From: Bradyrhizobium rifense
Lineage (GTDB): Bacteria > Pseudomonadota > Alphaproteobacteria > Rhizobiales > Xanthobacteraceae
Assembly (NCBI RefSeq): GCF_008123425.1
Contig: NZ_VSSS01000016.1
Coordinates: 161,013-225,012, forward strand
DNA: 64,000 nucleotides
Direction of reading: 5' to 3'
Below are positions 19,174-27,533 of this stretch, piece after piece. Made by a program: the position numbers and the translations under genes. How positions within the stretch are numbered: the first letter of the stretch is position 1; every line of letters starts with the position of its first letter. Under the pieces are notes generated by a model. The model made no database searches, had not been told where the DNA came from, and worked only from the letters and a program-made list of their open reading frames with translations.

Positions 19174-19302
19174 ATGCTTCCTGCCTGGATCGGAATTCCT
19201 GGCGTCATTCTGCTGTTCGCATTGATCGCGTATGGCATGCGCCAGGGAGACAAGGTGACGACCAGGCAGGAAGGCAATCCACCCGAGCGCGATGGTTCAT
19301 AG
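19174..19302 (+). CDS. 42-aa single-span membrane peptide between gap and pgk
   Basis: The frame runs from ATG 19174 to TAG 19302. The peptide begins MLPAWIGIPGVILLFALIAY, a clear hydrophobic segment, followed by a polar tail (MRQGDKVTTRQEG, ending ERDGS). GGGGAG starts about 10 bp before the ATG, a strong Shine-Dalgarno. The gene lies 10 bp after the gap stop and 27 bp before pgk, so it should be co-transcribed with both. I do not recognise a family. Fixed position, good start signal and a membrane span argue for a real gene. Confidence 0.6.
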   Translation: MLPAWIGIPGVILLFALIAYGMRQGDKVTTRQEGNPPERDGS

Positions 19303-19329
19303 CGTCGCCAGCCAACGAGTGATCAGGAC

Positions 19330-20523
19330 ATGGCCAAATTCCGCACCCTCGACGACGTCGACGTGAAGGGCAAGCGCGTGCTGCTGCGCGTCGATCTCAA
19401 CGTGCCCATGGACAACGGCCGCGTCAGCGACGCGACCCGGCTCGAGCGCGTCGCGCCGACCATCAATGAAATCTCCGACAAGGGCGGCAAGGTCATCCTG
19501 CTCGCGCATTTCGGCCGGCCGAAGGGCCGCGATGCCAAGGACTCGCTTCTGCCCGTTGCTGAAGCGCTGTCGAAGGTCGTGAAGAAGCCCGTCGCGTTTG
19601 CCGACGATTGCATCGGCGAGCCCGCGGCCAAGGCCGTGGCCGCGCTGAGCGACGGCGACATCCTCTGCCTGGAAAACACCCGCTTCCACAAGGAAGAGGA
19701 AAAGAACGATCCGGCCTTCGTCGCGGAATTGGCAAAGCTCGGCGACATCTGGGTCAGCGACGCGTTCTCGGCGGCGCACCGCGCCCATGCCTCGACCGAA
19801 GGTCTCGGCCACAAGCTGCCGGCCTATGCCGGCCGCACCATGCAGGCCGAGCTCGATGCGCTGGAAAAGGCGCTGGGTTCGCCGACCAAGCCGGTCATCG
19901 CCATCATCGGCGGCGCAAAGGTCTCGACCAAGATCGACCTGCTCGAAAACCTCGTCAACAAGGTCGACGCGCTGGTGATCGGCGGCGGCATGGCCAACAC
20001 CTTCCTGCACGCCCAGGGCGTCGGCGTCGGCAAGTCGCTGGCCGAGAAGGATCTCGCGCCCACGGCGCTGCGCATCATGGAGAAGGCGGAAGCCGCCAAC
20101 TGCGCCATCATTCTCCCCGTCGATGCCACGGTCGCCTATCACTTCGCCGCCAATGCGCCGTCGCATGCCTATGGGCTCGATGCGATCCCGGCCGACGGCA
20201 TGATCCTCGACGTCGGCCCGCAGTCGATCGCGCGCATCCACGCGGCCATCGACGACGCCGCGACGCTGGTCTGGAACGGACCGCTCGGCGCCTTCGAGAT
20301 GCAGCCGTTCGACCGCGGCACGATGGCGGCCGCCAAGCATGCCGCCGAGCGCACCAAGGCCAGGAAACTGATCTCGATCGCGGGCGGCGGCGACACCGTT
20401 GCGGCCCTCAACCAGGCCCATGTGGCAGGTCAATTCACCTATGTCTCGACCGCCGGTGGCGCATTTCTTGAATGGATGGAGGGCAAGCCCCTGCCCGGCG
20501 TCGAAGTTCTGCGCATCAAGTAA
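19330..20523 (+). CDS. pgk: Phosphoglycerate kinase
   Basis: A 397-aa PGK of normal length. It begins [20 protein letters not shown] and continues [20 protein letters not shown] is the 3-phosphoglycerate site, and [12 protein letters not shown] with [13 protein letters not shown] near the C-terminus is the nucleotide-site signature. It transfers phosphate between 1,3-bisphosphoglycerate and ADP. It sits between the small membrane peptide and the class II aldolase on the plus strand, forming a gap-pgk-fba unit. Confidence 0.97.
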   Translation: MAKFRTLDDVDVKGKRVLLRVDLNVPMDNGRVSDATRLERVAPTINEISDKGGKVILLAHFGRPKGRDAKDSLLPVAEALSKVVKKPVAFADDCIGEPAAKAVAALSDGDILCLENTRFHKEEEKNDPAFVAELAKLGDIWVSDAFSAAHRAHASTEGLGHKLPAYAGRTMQAELDALEKALGSPTKPVIAIIGGAKVSTKIDLLENLVNKVDALVIGGGMANTFLHAQGVGVGKSLAEKDLAPTALRIMEKAEAANCAIILPVDATVAYHFAANAPSHAYGLDAIPADGMILDVGPQSIARIHAAIDDAATLVWNGPLGAFEMQPFDRGTMAAAKHAAERTKARKLISIAGGGDTVAALNQAHVAGQFTYVSTAGGAFLEWMEGKPLPGVEVLRIK

Positions 20524-20574
20524 TCAGACGGCAAGAAACAAACGGCCCTGGGGCCCGAACGGAGAAAAAGACAG

Positions 20575-21642
20575 ATGGCTCGGATCACGTTGCGTCAATT
20601 GCTCGACCATGCGGCGGAGAACGATTACGGCGTCCCGGCCTTCAATATCAACAACATGGAGCAGGCGCTGGCGATCATGGACGCGGCCAACCAGGTCGAC
20701 GCGCCCGTCATCATCCAGGCCTCGCGCGGTGCGCGCTCCTACGCCAACGACGTCATGCTCAAGCACATGATGGACGCGGTGACCGAGATCTACCCGCACA
20801 TCCCGGTCTGCGTGCATCTCGACCACGGCAACGAGGCCGCGACCTGCATGACCGCGATCCAGGCCGGTTTCACCTCGGTGATGATGGACGGCTCGCTCAA
20901 GGCCGACGGCAAGACCCCCGGCGACTGGACCTACAATGTCGGCGTCACCAAGACCGTGACCGACATGGCCCATCTCGGCGGTATCTCGGTCGAGGGTGAG
21001 CTCGGCGTGCTCGGCTCGCTCGAGACCGGCATGGGCGACAAGGAAGACGGCCACGGCGCCGAAGGCAAGCTGAGCCACGACCAGCTGCTGACCAATCCCG
21101 ACGAGGCCGTGAAGTTCGTCCAGGAGACCAAGGTCGACGCGCTCGCGATCGCGATGGGCACCTCACACGGCGCCTACAAGTTTACCCGCAAGCCTGACGG
21201 CGACATCCTCGCCATGAACGTGATCGAGGAGATCCACCGCAAGCTGCCGAACACGCATCTGGTGATGCACGGCTCCTCCTCGGTGCCGCAGGACCTGCAG
21301 GACATCATCAACGCCTATGGCGGCAAGATGAAGCCGACCTGGGGCGTGCCGGTCGCCGAGATCCAGCGCGGCATCAAGCACGGCGTGCGCAAGATCAACA
21401 TCGACACCGACAACCGCATGGCCATGACCGGCCAGATCCGCAAGGTGCTGACGGACAATCCGGAAGAGTTCGATCCGCGCAAGTACCTGAAGCCGGCGAT
21501 GGAAGCCATGGTCAAGCTGTGCAAGCAGCGGCTCCAGGAGTTCAACACAGCAGGCCAGGCCTCCAAGTTCAAGAAGATCCTGCCCCCCGCCGACATGGCC
21601 AAGCGCTACGCCAAGGGCGAGCTGGATCCGAAGGTGGCGTAA
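20575..21642 (+). CDS. Class II fructose-bisphosphate aldolase
   Basis: A 355-aa zinc-dependent aldolase. Metal and substrate motifs are visible: CVHLDHGNE (zinc-binding His and the catalytic Asp), [29 protein letters not shown] and VMHGSSSVP. This is the CbbA/FbaA-type enzyme that cleaves fructose-1,6-bisphosphate, or sedoheptulose-1,7-bisphosphate in the Calvin cycle. It lies 51 bp after pgk, with GGAGAAAAAG near its start. A class I aldolase gene follows directly, so the organism carries both unrelated aldolase classes side by side. Confidence 0.96.
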   Translation: MARITLRQLLDHAAENDYGVPAFNINNMEQALAIMDAANQVDAPVIIQASRGARSYANDVMLKHMMDAVTEIYPHIPVCVHLDHGNEAATCMTAIQAGFTSVMMDGSLKADGKTPGDWTYNVGVTKTVTDMAHLGGISVEGELGVLGSLETGMGDKEDGHGAEGKLSHDQLLTNPDEAVKFVQETKVDALAIAMGTSHGAYKFTRKPDGDILAMNVIEEIHRKLPNTHLVMHGSSSVPQDLQDIINAYGGKMKPTWGVPVAEIQRGIKHGVRKINIDTDNRMAMTGQIRKVLTDNPEEFDPRKYLKPAMEAMVKLCKQRLQEFNTAGQASKFKKILPPADMAKRYAKGELDPKVA

Positions 21643-21659
21643 GAACCGCGCTCTATCGC

Positions 21660-21798
21660 TCCCTCGCCCCGCCCTTCGCGGGGAGAGGGTCGGGGTGAGG
21701 GGCTCTCTCGGCGAGTTGTCCCCTATCGATAGACCTGTACCCCCTCACCCGGTCGCTTCGCGACCGACCTCTCCCCGCAAGCGGGGCGAGGTGAAGGG
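21660..21798. repeat. Palindromic intergenic repeat A, copy 3
   Basis: The element lies between the class II and class I aldolase genes. The left half is CTCGCCCCGCCCTTCGCGGGG plus GGTGAGGGGCT. The right half is CCCCCTCACCC, a GGTCGCTTCGCGACC hairpin and CTCTCCCCGCAAGCGGGGCG. It has the same architecture as the other A copies. Confidence 0.8.
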
Positions 21799-21931
21799 TA
21801 GCCCAGCCGGGCGAGCCATTTTACCCGACGACCTCCCCCCTTTTACCCTCCGACGAACGATAACTCGGCAATTGCCCGAGAACCGTCTATTTTCACAGGC
21901 AAGGGCAGAATCGTTTTGGGAGGAACTCTCG

Positions 21932-22957
21932 ATGAATCTGACTGAGCTCAACGGAATCGCGACCGCCATGGTCGCACCCGGCAAGGGCATTCTTGCCGCC
22001 GACGAATCCTCCGGCACCATCAAGAAGCGGTTCGACGCGATCGGCGTGGAATCGACCGAAGGCAACCGCCGCGACTATCGCGAGATGCTGTTCCGCGCCA
22101 AGGAAGCCATGAGCCGGTACATCTCGGGCGTGATCCTCTATGACGAGACGATCTGGCAGGATGCAAAGGACGGCACGCCGCTGGTCAAGCTGATCGAGCA
22201 GAGCGGCGCCATCCCCGGCATCAAGGTCGACGAAGGCACGCAAGCCCTGCCGATGTGCCCCGGCGAAACAGTCACCGTCGGGCTCGACAAGCTCGCCGAG
22301 CGCTTGGCGAAATACTACGAACGCGGCGCGCGCTTCGCCAAATGGCGCGCGGTAATCGATATCGGCGGCGGCATCCCCTCGATGACCGCGATCAGCGTCA
22401 ATGCCCATGCGCTGGCGCGCTATGCCGCGCTGTGCCAGGCCGCGCAGATCGTGCCGATCGTCGAGCCGGAAGTGCTGATGGACGGCGATCACGACATCGA
22501 TCGCTGCTATGAGGTCACGCAGCGCGTACTCAACAAGACGTTCCAGGAATTGCGGGTGCAGCGCGTCGCGCTCGAAGGCATGGTGCTGAAGCCGAACATG
22601 GCGATCTCAGGCAAGAAATGCGCGAAGCAGGCTTCCGTCGAGGAGGTCGCGGAGAAGACGATCCGGCTGCTGAAGGCGTGCGTGCCCGCGGCAGTGCCCG
22701 GCATCGCCTTCCTCTCCGGCGGCCAGTCGGACGAAGAGGCGACCGCGCATCTCAACGCCATGCACAGGCTGGGCCCGCTGCCCTGGGGCCTGACGTTCTC
22801 CTATGGCCGCGCGTTGCAGGCCGCGCCGCAGAAGGCCTGGTCGGGCAAGACCGAGAACATCGCGGCCGGACAGAACGCATTCAGTCATCGTGCGCGCATG
22901 AATGGCCTCGCCTCCAGGGGCGAATGGCAAAGCAGCCTGGAAAAGAAGGCAGCCTAG
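21932..22957 (+). CDS. Class I fructose-bisphosphate aldolase
   Basis: A 341-aa aldolase of the Schiff-base type, unrelated to the class II enzyme before it. ADESSGTIKKRF is the N-terminal signature and GMVLKPNMAISG holds the expected Schiff-base lysine. FLSGGQSDEEATAHLN and WGLTFSYGRALQ match the class I family. The frame opens at 21695 inside a repeat, but TTGGGAGGAACTCTCG just before ATG 21932 fixes the start. Class I aldolases need no metal. The ThiE-like gene begins 3 bp after its stop. Confidence 0.95.
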   Translation: MNLTELNGIATAMVAPGKGILAADESSGTIKKRFDAIGVESTEGNRRDYREMLFRAKEAMSRYISGVILYDETIWQDAKDGTPLVKLIEQSGAIPGIKVDEGTQALPMCPGETVTVGLDKLAERLAKYYERGARFAKWRAVIDIGGGIPSMTAISVNAHALARYAALCQAAQIVPIVEPEVLMDGDHDIDRCYEVTQRVLNKTFQELRVQRVALEGMVLKPNMAISGKKCAKQASVEEVAEKTIRLLKACVPAAVPGIAFLSGGQSDEEATAHLNAMHRLGPLPWGLTFSYGRALQAAPQKAWSGKTENIAAGQNAFSHRARMNGLASRGEWQSSLEKKAA

Positions 22958-22960
22958 ATC

Positions 22961-23629
22961 TTGTCGAACAAATCGCCTCCGCCGCGCCCGGCGCCGCGCC
23001 TTTATCTCGCGACGCCTGTTGTCGATGATCCCGCCTCGCTGCTCGCCGAATTGCCGGCGCTGCTCGCAGCGGCCGATGTCGCGGCCGTGCTGGTGCGGTT
23101 GAAGGAGACCGACCAGCGCACCATGATCTCGCGGGTCAAGGCCCTGGCGCCGATCGTGCAGAACGCGGGCGCGGCCCTGCTCGTCGACGGCCACCCTGAG
23201 ATCGTCGCGCGCGGCGGCGCCGATGGCGCACATCTGCCGGGCATCGCCGCACTGAAAGAGGCGATGCCGTCGCTCAAGCCCGATCGCATCGCCGGTGTCG
23301 GCGGACTGACGACGCGGCACCATTCCATGGATGCGGGCGAGATAGGCGCGGACTATCTGCTGTTCGGTGAGCCCGACGCGAACGGCCAGCGGCCGTCGGC
23401 ACAAGCCATTGCCGAGCGGCTGGACTGGTGGGCCGAGCTGTTCGAGCCACCCTGCGTCGGTTTTGCCACTTCGTTCGAGGAGGCCCACGATTTCGCCGCC
23501 AGCGGCGCCGATTTCGTGCTGGTCGGCGATCTCGTCTGGGCGGATTCGCGCGGGCCAAAGGCCGCACTTATCGAGGCCGACGCCGCGATCAAGAGGGCCT
23601 TCACGGCTGTTGCCGCGGGCCAGGGCTAG
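22961..23629 (+). CDS. Thiamine phosphate synthase (ThiE)-like protein with altered active site
   Basis: A 222-aa TIM-barrel protein of the ThiE/TenI class, from TTG 22961. Recognisable blocks are GADGAHLPGIAALKEA, GVGGLTTRHHSMDAGEIGAD and YLLFGEPD. Canonical ThiE has NDR...GADGVHLGQxD; here the first part reads VDGHPEIVARGGADG and the HLGQxD part reads HLPGIAA, so expected pyrophosphate and metal contacts are missing. It may be a divergent paralogue rather than the working thiamine enzyme. It starts 3 bp after the class I aldolase stop and is followed within 9 bp by the Sel1-repeat gene, so the three are probably one transcript. Confidence 0.75.
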   Translation: MSNKSPPPRPAPRLYLATPVVDDPASLLAELPALLAAADVAAVLVRLKETDQRTMISRVKALAPIVQNAGAALLVDGHPEIVARGGADGAHLPGIAALKEAMPSLKPDRIAGVGGLTTRHHSMDAGEIGADYLLFGEPDANGQRPSAQAIAERLDWWAELFEPPCVGFATSFEEAHDFAASGADFVLVGDLVWADSRGPKAALIEADAAIKRAFTAVAAGQG

Positions 23630-23637
23630 CGCCCGTC

Positions 23638-24726
23638 ATGACGCTCCCACGCATCACGCTTCTCACCACGCTGCTGCTGGCGGCGCCTGCGGCCGCGCAG
23701 CTCCAGATCACGCCGCCGGCAACGATCCCGAGCCCTGCGCCCGAAAAGCAGAAGTCCAAGGAGCCAGCAAAGGACAAGCCGAAGGTCGCGCCGCACACGA
23801 TCACCAAGAAGAAGGAGGCCACGCCAAAGCCGTCGGCCTCGCCGAGCCCGACGCTGCCGGCAACCGTGATCCCGGCGCCTGCGACCGACAATTCCAACGT
23901 CGATCTGGTGTTCGGCGCCTATCAGCGCGGCCAGTACAAGACCGCCTTCGACCTCGCCAGCGCGCGCGCCAAGACCGGCGACGCCAAGGCCATGACCATG
24001 CTGGGCGAGCTCTACTCCAATGCCATGGGCATCAGGCGCGACTACGCCAAGGCGCTCGAATGGTACAAGCGCGCTTCTGATGCCGGCGACCGCGAGGCGA
24101 TGTTTGCGCTCGCCATGCTGCGCATCTCCGGCCGCGGCGGCCCCGTCGACAAGGGCGAAGCCGTGAAGCTGATGGCCTCCGCCGCCAAGCTCGGCGAGCC
24201 CAAGGCGGCCTATAACCTCGCTCTGCTTTATCTGGACGGGCAAACCCTGCCGCAGGACGTCAAGCGCTCCGCCGAGCTGTTGCGCCAGGCAGCCGATGCC
24301 GGCCTGCCCGAGGCGCAATACGCGCTCGCGACCTTCTACAAGGAAGGAACCGGCGTGCCGAAGGACCCCGAACGGTCGGTGCGGCTGCTGCAGGCGGCGT
24401 CGCTGGCCGACAATGTCGATGCCGAGGTCGAATATGCCATCGCCATGTTCAACGGCACCGGCACGCCGAAGAACCAGCCCGCAGCCGTGGCCTTGCTGCG
24501 CAAGGCGTCCCGCCAGGGCAGCGCGATCGCGCAGAACCGCCTCGCCTGGGTCCTGATCAACGGCGTGGGCGCGACCGTGGACAAGATCGAGGGGTTCAAA
24601 TGGCATCTGGTGGCCAAAACCTCCGGCAAGGGCGATCCGGAGCTCGACAAGCAGCTGTCCGATCTGCCCGCCGACGACCGCGCCAAGGCTGAGGCCGCGG
24701 CCAAGAAATGGCTCGGGACCAAATGA
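23638..24726 (+). CDS. Exported Sel1/TPR-repeat protein
   Basis: A 362-aa protein from ATG 23638. The signal peptide is TLLTTLLLAAPAAAQ. A Lys/Pro-rich linker of about 70 residues follows. Then come about six Sel1-type repeats of 36 residues, each with an A-x-x-G-(D/E)-x-x-A pattern (for example GDAKAMTMLGELY, GDREAMFALAML, GLPEAQYALATFY). Sel1 repeats form protein-binding solenoids, often linked to envelope processes. The frame is open upstream in the ThiE gene, but that part is a shadow. No partner can be named from context. Confidence 0.85.
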   Translation: MTLPRITLLTTLLLAAPAAAQLQITPPATIPSPAPEKQKSKEPAKDKPKVAPHTITKKKEATPKPSASPSPTLPATVIPAPATDNSNVDLVFGAYQRGQYKTAFDLASARAKTGDAKAMTMLGELYSNAMGIRRDYAKALEWYKRASDAGDREAMFALAMLRISGRGGPVDKGEAVKLMASAAKLGEPKAAYNLALLYLDGQTLPQDVKRSAELLRQAADAGLPEAQYALATFYKEGTGVPKDPERSVRLLQAASLADNVDAEVEYAIAMFNGTGTPKNQPAAVALLRKASRQGSAIAQNRLAWVLINGVGATVDKIEGFKWHLVAKTSGKGDPELDKQLSDLPADDRAKAEAAAKKWLGTK

Positions 24727-24810
24727 CTTGACGTTTGCCCCCTCGCGGGGCACCCAATCCCCTCAAATGGCGCCCTGTCGCGCCGCTCCCCCCGATCAAG
24801 ACCAGAGCTC

Positions 24811-25596
24811 ATGCTGTATTCCGCCACTATCAATGTCATGGTCAAAGCCGCGCGCCGCGCCGGCCGCAGCCTCAAGCGCGATCTCGGCGAGATCGAGCAT
24901 CTGCAGGTCTCGCTGAAGGGGCCGGCCAATTTCGTCTCGCTCGCCGACAAGCGCGCAGAAGAAATCCTCTACCAGGACCTCTCCAAGGCGCGGCCCGGTT
25001 ACGGCTTCATCGGCGAGGAAGGCGGCACGCGGGAAGGCTCCGACAAGAGCCACACCTGGATCGTCGACCCGCTCGACGGCACCACCAACTTCCTGCACGG
25101 CATCCCGCAATTCGCGATTTCGATCGGTCTCGTGCGCGAGGGCACCATCATCGCCGGCGTGATCTACAACCCCGCCAATGACGAGCTCTACATCGCCGAG
25201 CGCGGCAAGGGCGTCTTCCTCAACGACCAGCGCCTGCGCGTGGCCGGCCGCCGCCAGCTCAACGAATGCGTGGTGGCCTGCGGCCTGCCCCATATCGGCC
25301 GCGGCGACCACGAGGAATTCCGCCGCGAGATGACCGCGATCCAGGACCGCGTCGCAGGCCTCCGCCGCTTCGGCGCCGCCTCCCTCGACCTGGCCTTCGT
25401 CGCCGCCGGCCGTCTCGACGGCTACTGGGAGCGCAATTTGCAATCCTGGGACATCGCCGCCGGTATGCTGATGGTGCGCGAAGCCGGCGGGACCGTCACC
25501 GACATCAGCACGCCGGGCGATGCCCTGGTCACCGGCGACGTCGTGTGCGGGAACGAGTTCGTGCACGGCGAGCTGGTGAAGATTTTGCGGAAGTAG
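24811..25596 (+). CDS. suhB: Inositol monophosphatase family protein (SuhB-like)
   Basis: A 261-aa Mg-dependent phosphatase. Metal-binding motifs are GFIGEEGG (Glu), DPLDGTTNFLHGIPQFAISI (the DPxDGT site) and WDIAAGMLMVREAGG (C-terminal Asp). It begins MLYSATINVMVKAARRAGRS. The family hydrolyses inositol-1-phosphate and related sugar phosphates; SuhB in enterobacteria also acts in rRNA antitermination. It follows the Sel1 gene after 84 bp and ends the plus-strand metabolic block. Confidence 0.93.
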   Translation: MLYSATINVMVKAARRAGRSLKRDLGEIEHLQVSLKGPANFVSLADKRAEEILYQDLSKARPGYGFIGEEGGTREGSDKSHTWIVDPLDGTTNFLHGIPQFAISIGLVREGTIIAGVIYNPANDELYIAERGKGVFLNDQRLRVAGRRQLNECVVACGLPHIGRGDHEEFRREMTAIQDRVAGLRRFGAASLDLAFVAAGRLDGYWERNLQSWDIAAGMLMVREAGGTVTDISTPGDALVTGDVVCGNEFVHGELVKILRK

Positions 25597-25668
25597 GGGC
25601 CGTAGGACGACGGCTCGACCCGCAACGACCAGAGCACGATGGAGTCAGGTTCGATCGGCGTCCGGGAT

Positions 25669-25803
25669 CACCTCTCCCCGACGGGGAGAGGTCGGATTGC
25701 GTAGCAATCCGGGTGAGGGGCTGCGGCAACCAGTGAGAGCAGAACCCCTCACCCGGACCGCATCTTCGATGCGATCCGACCTCTCCCTACGGGAGAGGTG
25801 ACC
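25669..25803. repeat. Palindromic intergenic repeat A, copy 4
   Basis: The cleanest A copy, lying between convergent genes. The outer arms CACCTCTCCCCGACGGGGAG and CTCTCCCTACGGGAGAGGTG form hairpins and mirror each other. The inner parts are GGATTGCGTAGCAATCC and GGATCGCATCGAAGATGCG-like hairpins, then GGGTGAGGGGCT facing GAACCCCTCACCC. Confidence 0.85.
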
Positions 25804-25846
25804 TGAGCTCTCGGTTCGCATCGATTCAACCAAAACACACTCCGCT

Positions 25847-26977
25847 TTAAGCGTCGTCTTCGTCGGATTCCTCGTCCCGATATTCACCGCCAATGGTCAG
25901 GCCCTCGATGGTCGTGGCGCCTTTCGGCTTGATCACCCGGCGAGGCGGCACCGAGCTCTCGCTTCGCAATGCCTCCATCAGTTGTTCCGAATGCGTGACA
26001 ATCCAGATGTCTGCGCGGTGTGACGCCTTGGCGACCAGCCGCGCCAATGGCGCCAGCAGCGACGGATGCAGGCTGGTCTCCGGTTCGTTCAGCGCGATGA
26101 AGGGCGGCAACCGATACCCCATGAATACTGCGAGCAGGCAGATGTATTTCAGCGTCCCATCGGACAATTCGTGGGCCCTGAACGGCCGCGGCATATCCGC
26201 CAGTTGCAGATCGAATTCACACCAGCCATTTTGCTCCCATGCGCGGAGCTCTGCGCCCGGGAATGCATCCTCGATCGCGTCCTGCAAGTCGGTGGCATCT
26301 TCCCGAATCGAATAGAGGGTCGCCAGGGCGGCAGCCAAATCGGTGCCATCGGCACTGAGCGAGGGCGTCGTGATCGCCAGACACGGCTTTCGTATCGGCG
26401 ACGCCGGATCGGTGCGAAAGTCATGATAGAATCGCCAGCCCAGCATCGCGTTTCTGATCAGGTCGATCTCAGGGCATTCCTTGCCATCGGAAAAACCCGC
26501 AAGCGCCGTCTCTGACGGCAGCACCGCATCCTTGTGGCTGTTCCAGGCGCCGCTCTCGCCGCGGACGCTGACGAGCGAATTCGTTCGCGCCATCAGCTGA
26601 ACCTTACGTTTGCCTTGTGTCGTCTCGATACTTTCAGCCTTGATCATCGGCTCGCCGGAAAATGCCGCCTCAACCGGGCCGGGATGTCCGAGCTCAATGG
26701 AATATCTGAGACGATCGAACTTGGCCGACAAACGCAGTCGCCCATCCTCGCCTCGCTTGCGAAGGCCGGACCAGCAGACGGAATTCAATCCACCTTCCTC
26801 GGCGATCGTGCGCGTAATTCGACCTGTTGCCGCGTCGCGCAATAGTGACAAGGACTTGTAGAGATTGGATTTGCCGACACCATTCTCACCCACAAACACG
26901 GACAAGGGGTGGATGGGTATCGAGAGCTGCCGAATGGAGCGATAGTTGGAGATCGCAACGTCGGTCGGACGCATCAC
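25847..26977 (-). CDS. Predicted ATPase of the COG4637/AAA_21 type
   Basis: A 376-aa SMC/ABC-like ATPase. Walker A is VGENGVGKSNLYKSL (about residues 28-42), the signature-like SDGTLKYICLLAV comes before the Walker B region, and WIVTHSEQLMEAL supplies the switch His. The Walker B block reads FIALNEPETSLHP, with Asn where Asp is usual; I recall ALNEPET as normal for this subfamily. No nuclease, toprim or toxin domain is attached and no partner gene adjoins it, so a defence role is not supported. It lies between repeat A and a small secreted protein gene. Function unknown. Confidence 0.85.
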   Translation of the reverse strand: MMRPTDVAISNYRSIRQLSIPIHPLSVFVGENGVGKSNLYKSLSLLRDAATGRITRTIAEEGGLNSVCWSGLRKRGEDGRLRLSAKFDRLRYSIELGHPGPVEAAFSGEPMIKAESIETTQGKRKVQLMARTNSLVSVRGESGAWNSHKDAVLPSETALAGFSDGKECPEIDLIRNAMLGWRFYHDFRTDPASPIRKPCLAITTPSLSADGTDLAAALATLYSIREDATDLQDAIEDAFPGAELRAWEQNGWCEFDLQLADMPRPFRAHELSDGTLKYICLLAVFMGYRLPPFIALNEPETSLHPSLLAPLARLVAKASHRADIWIVTHSEQLMEALRSESSVPPRRVIKPKGATTIEGLTIGGEYRDEESDEDDA

Positions 26978-27127
26978 ATGCTCTCAATCGGCGGGTTGGC
27001 TGTGCATTCGCGCTGCGATGCGAATACATGCTCTTTCAATCCAGAGATGCAGTCTGGATTGACGACCCCGAGAAAGCAAGCCGACCGATCCGGCGGTCAG
27101 TGGCCGGCCCTCATGCCGCCGATAAAG

Positions 27128-27150
27128 GGAGGCCGCAAATCGCGGCCTCC
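27128..27150 (-). terminator. Likely terminator of the small secreted protein gene
   Basis: A perfect 9-bp stem, GGAGGCCGC / GCGGCCTCC, with a 5-nt loop begins 19 bp past the stop of the gene at 27169. On the minus strand it is followed by CTTTAT, a short T-rich tail, so it is a moderate intrinsic terminator. Confidence 0.55.
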
Positions 27151-27168
27151 GGTCTCAAATCGTGCGTA

Positions 27169-27420
27169 TTACCACGCCACCCATTTGCGGCCGTGCCAGT
27201 AGCCGCGTCCCTCGTGCTCCCTAAAAGCAAACTTTTCGCGCGGCCCCCACTTCCAATTGTCCTCATGGACGACGACGCCCGCTTCGTGCGGAAACTCATA
27301 GGCTTCCTGCGTGTGCCAGCAGGTGTGGCCCTGGCACACGATCGCCGCCGATGCGGTGAAGGTCGACATCATCAGCACGCCGGTGCCGACAGCGGCAGCG
27401 GAAAGGATCTTCTTCAACAT
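27169..27420 (-). CDS. Small secreted protein of unknown function
   Basis: An 83-aa protein with a clear Sec signal (ILSAAAVGTGVLMMSTFTAS, cleavage after ASA). The mature part is about 55 residues with one Cys pair (VCQGHTCWHT) and many His, Trp and Glu residues (HEDNWKWGPREK, EGRGYWHGRKW). The composition could suit metal or surface binding, but I do not recognise a named domain. It stands alone, with its own terminator and a candidate general-stress promoter upstream (27460-27484). Confidence 0.8.
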   Translation of the reverse strand: MLKKILSAAAVGTGVLMMSTFTASAAIVCQGHTCWHTQEAYEFPHEAGVVVHEDNWKWGPREKFAFREHEGRGYWHGRKWVAW

Positions 27421-27452
27421 GTGGACGGTTTCTCCGTGGAACCCCTAACCCC

Positions 27453-27474
27453 GCGGGCAAACACATTTGCCCGC
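27453..27474. promoter_or_regulatory. Perfect 9-bp inverted repeat in front of the small secreted protein gene
   Basis: GCGGGCAAA-CACA-TTTGCCCGC. It overlaps the -10 part of the candidate EcfG promoter and lies about 35 bp upstream of the start codon. It could be an operator or a hairpin in the leader; the sequence alone does not decide. Confidence 0.45.
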
Positions 27475-27484
27475 GCGCGGTTCC
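27460..27484 (-). promoter_or_regulatory. Candidate sigma-EcfG (general stress) promoter
   Basis: On the minus strand GGAAC is followed after 16 bp by TGTT. The consensus for alphaproteobacterial general-stress sigma factors is GGAAC-N16-17-CGTT, so the -35 matches fully and the -10 has one mismatch. The next gene downstream is the 83-aa secreted protein (start 27420). Confidence 0.4.
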
Positions 27485-27533
27485 GTCAGAAAACGTGAAG
27501 CTTTCGTAAGGATTCGCGCGGGTGCGTCGGCGC

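Noticed and set aside
25847..26977. OLD/AbiEii-type defence gene
   Set aside because: No toprim, nuclease or antitoxin domain and no partner gene; flanked by ordinary chromosomal genes.
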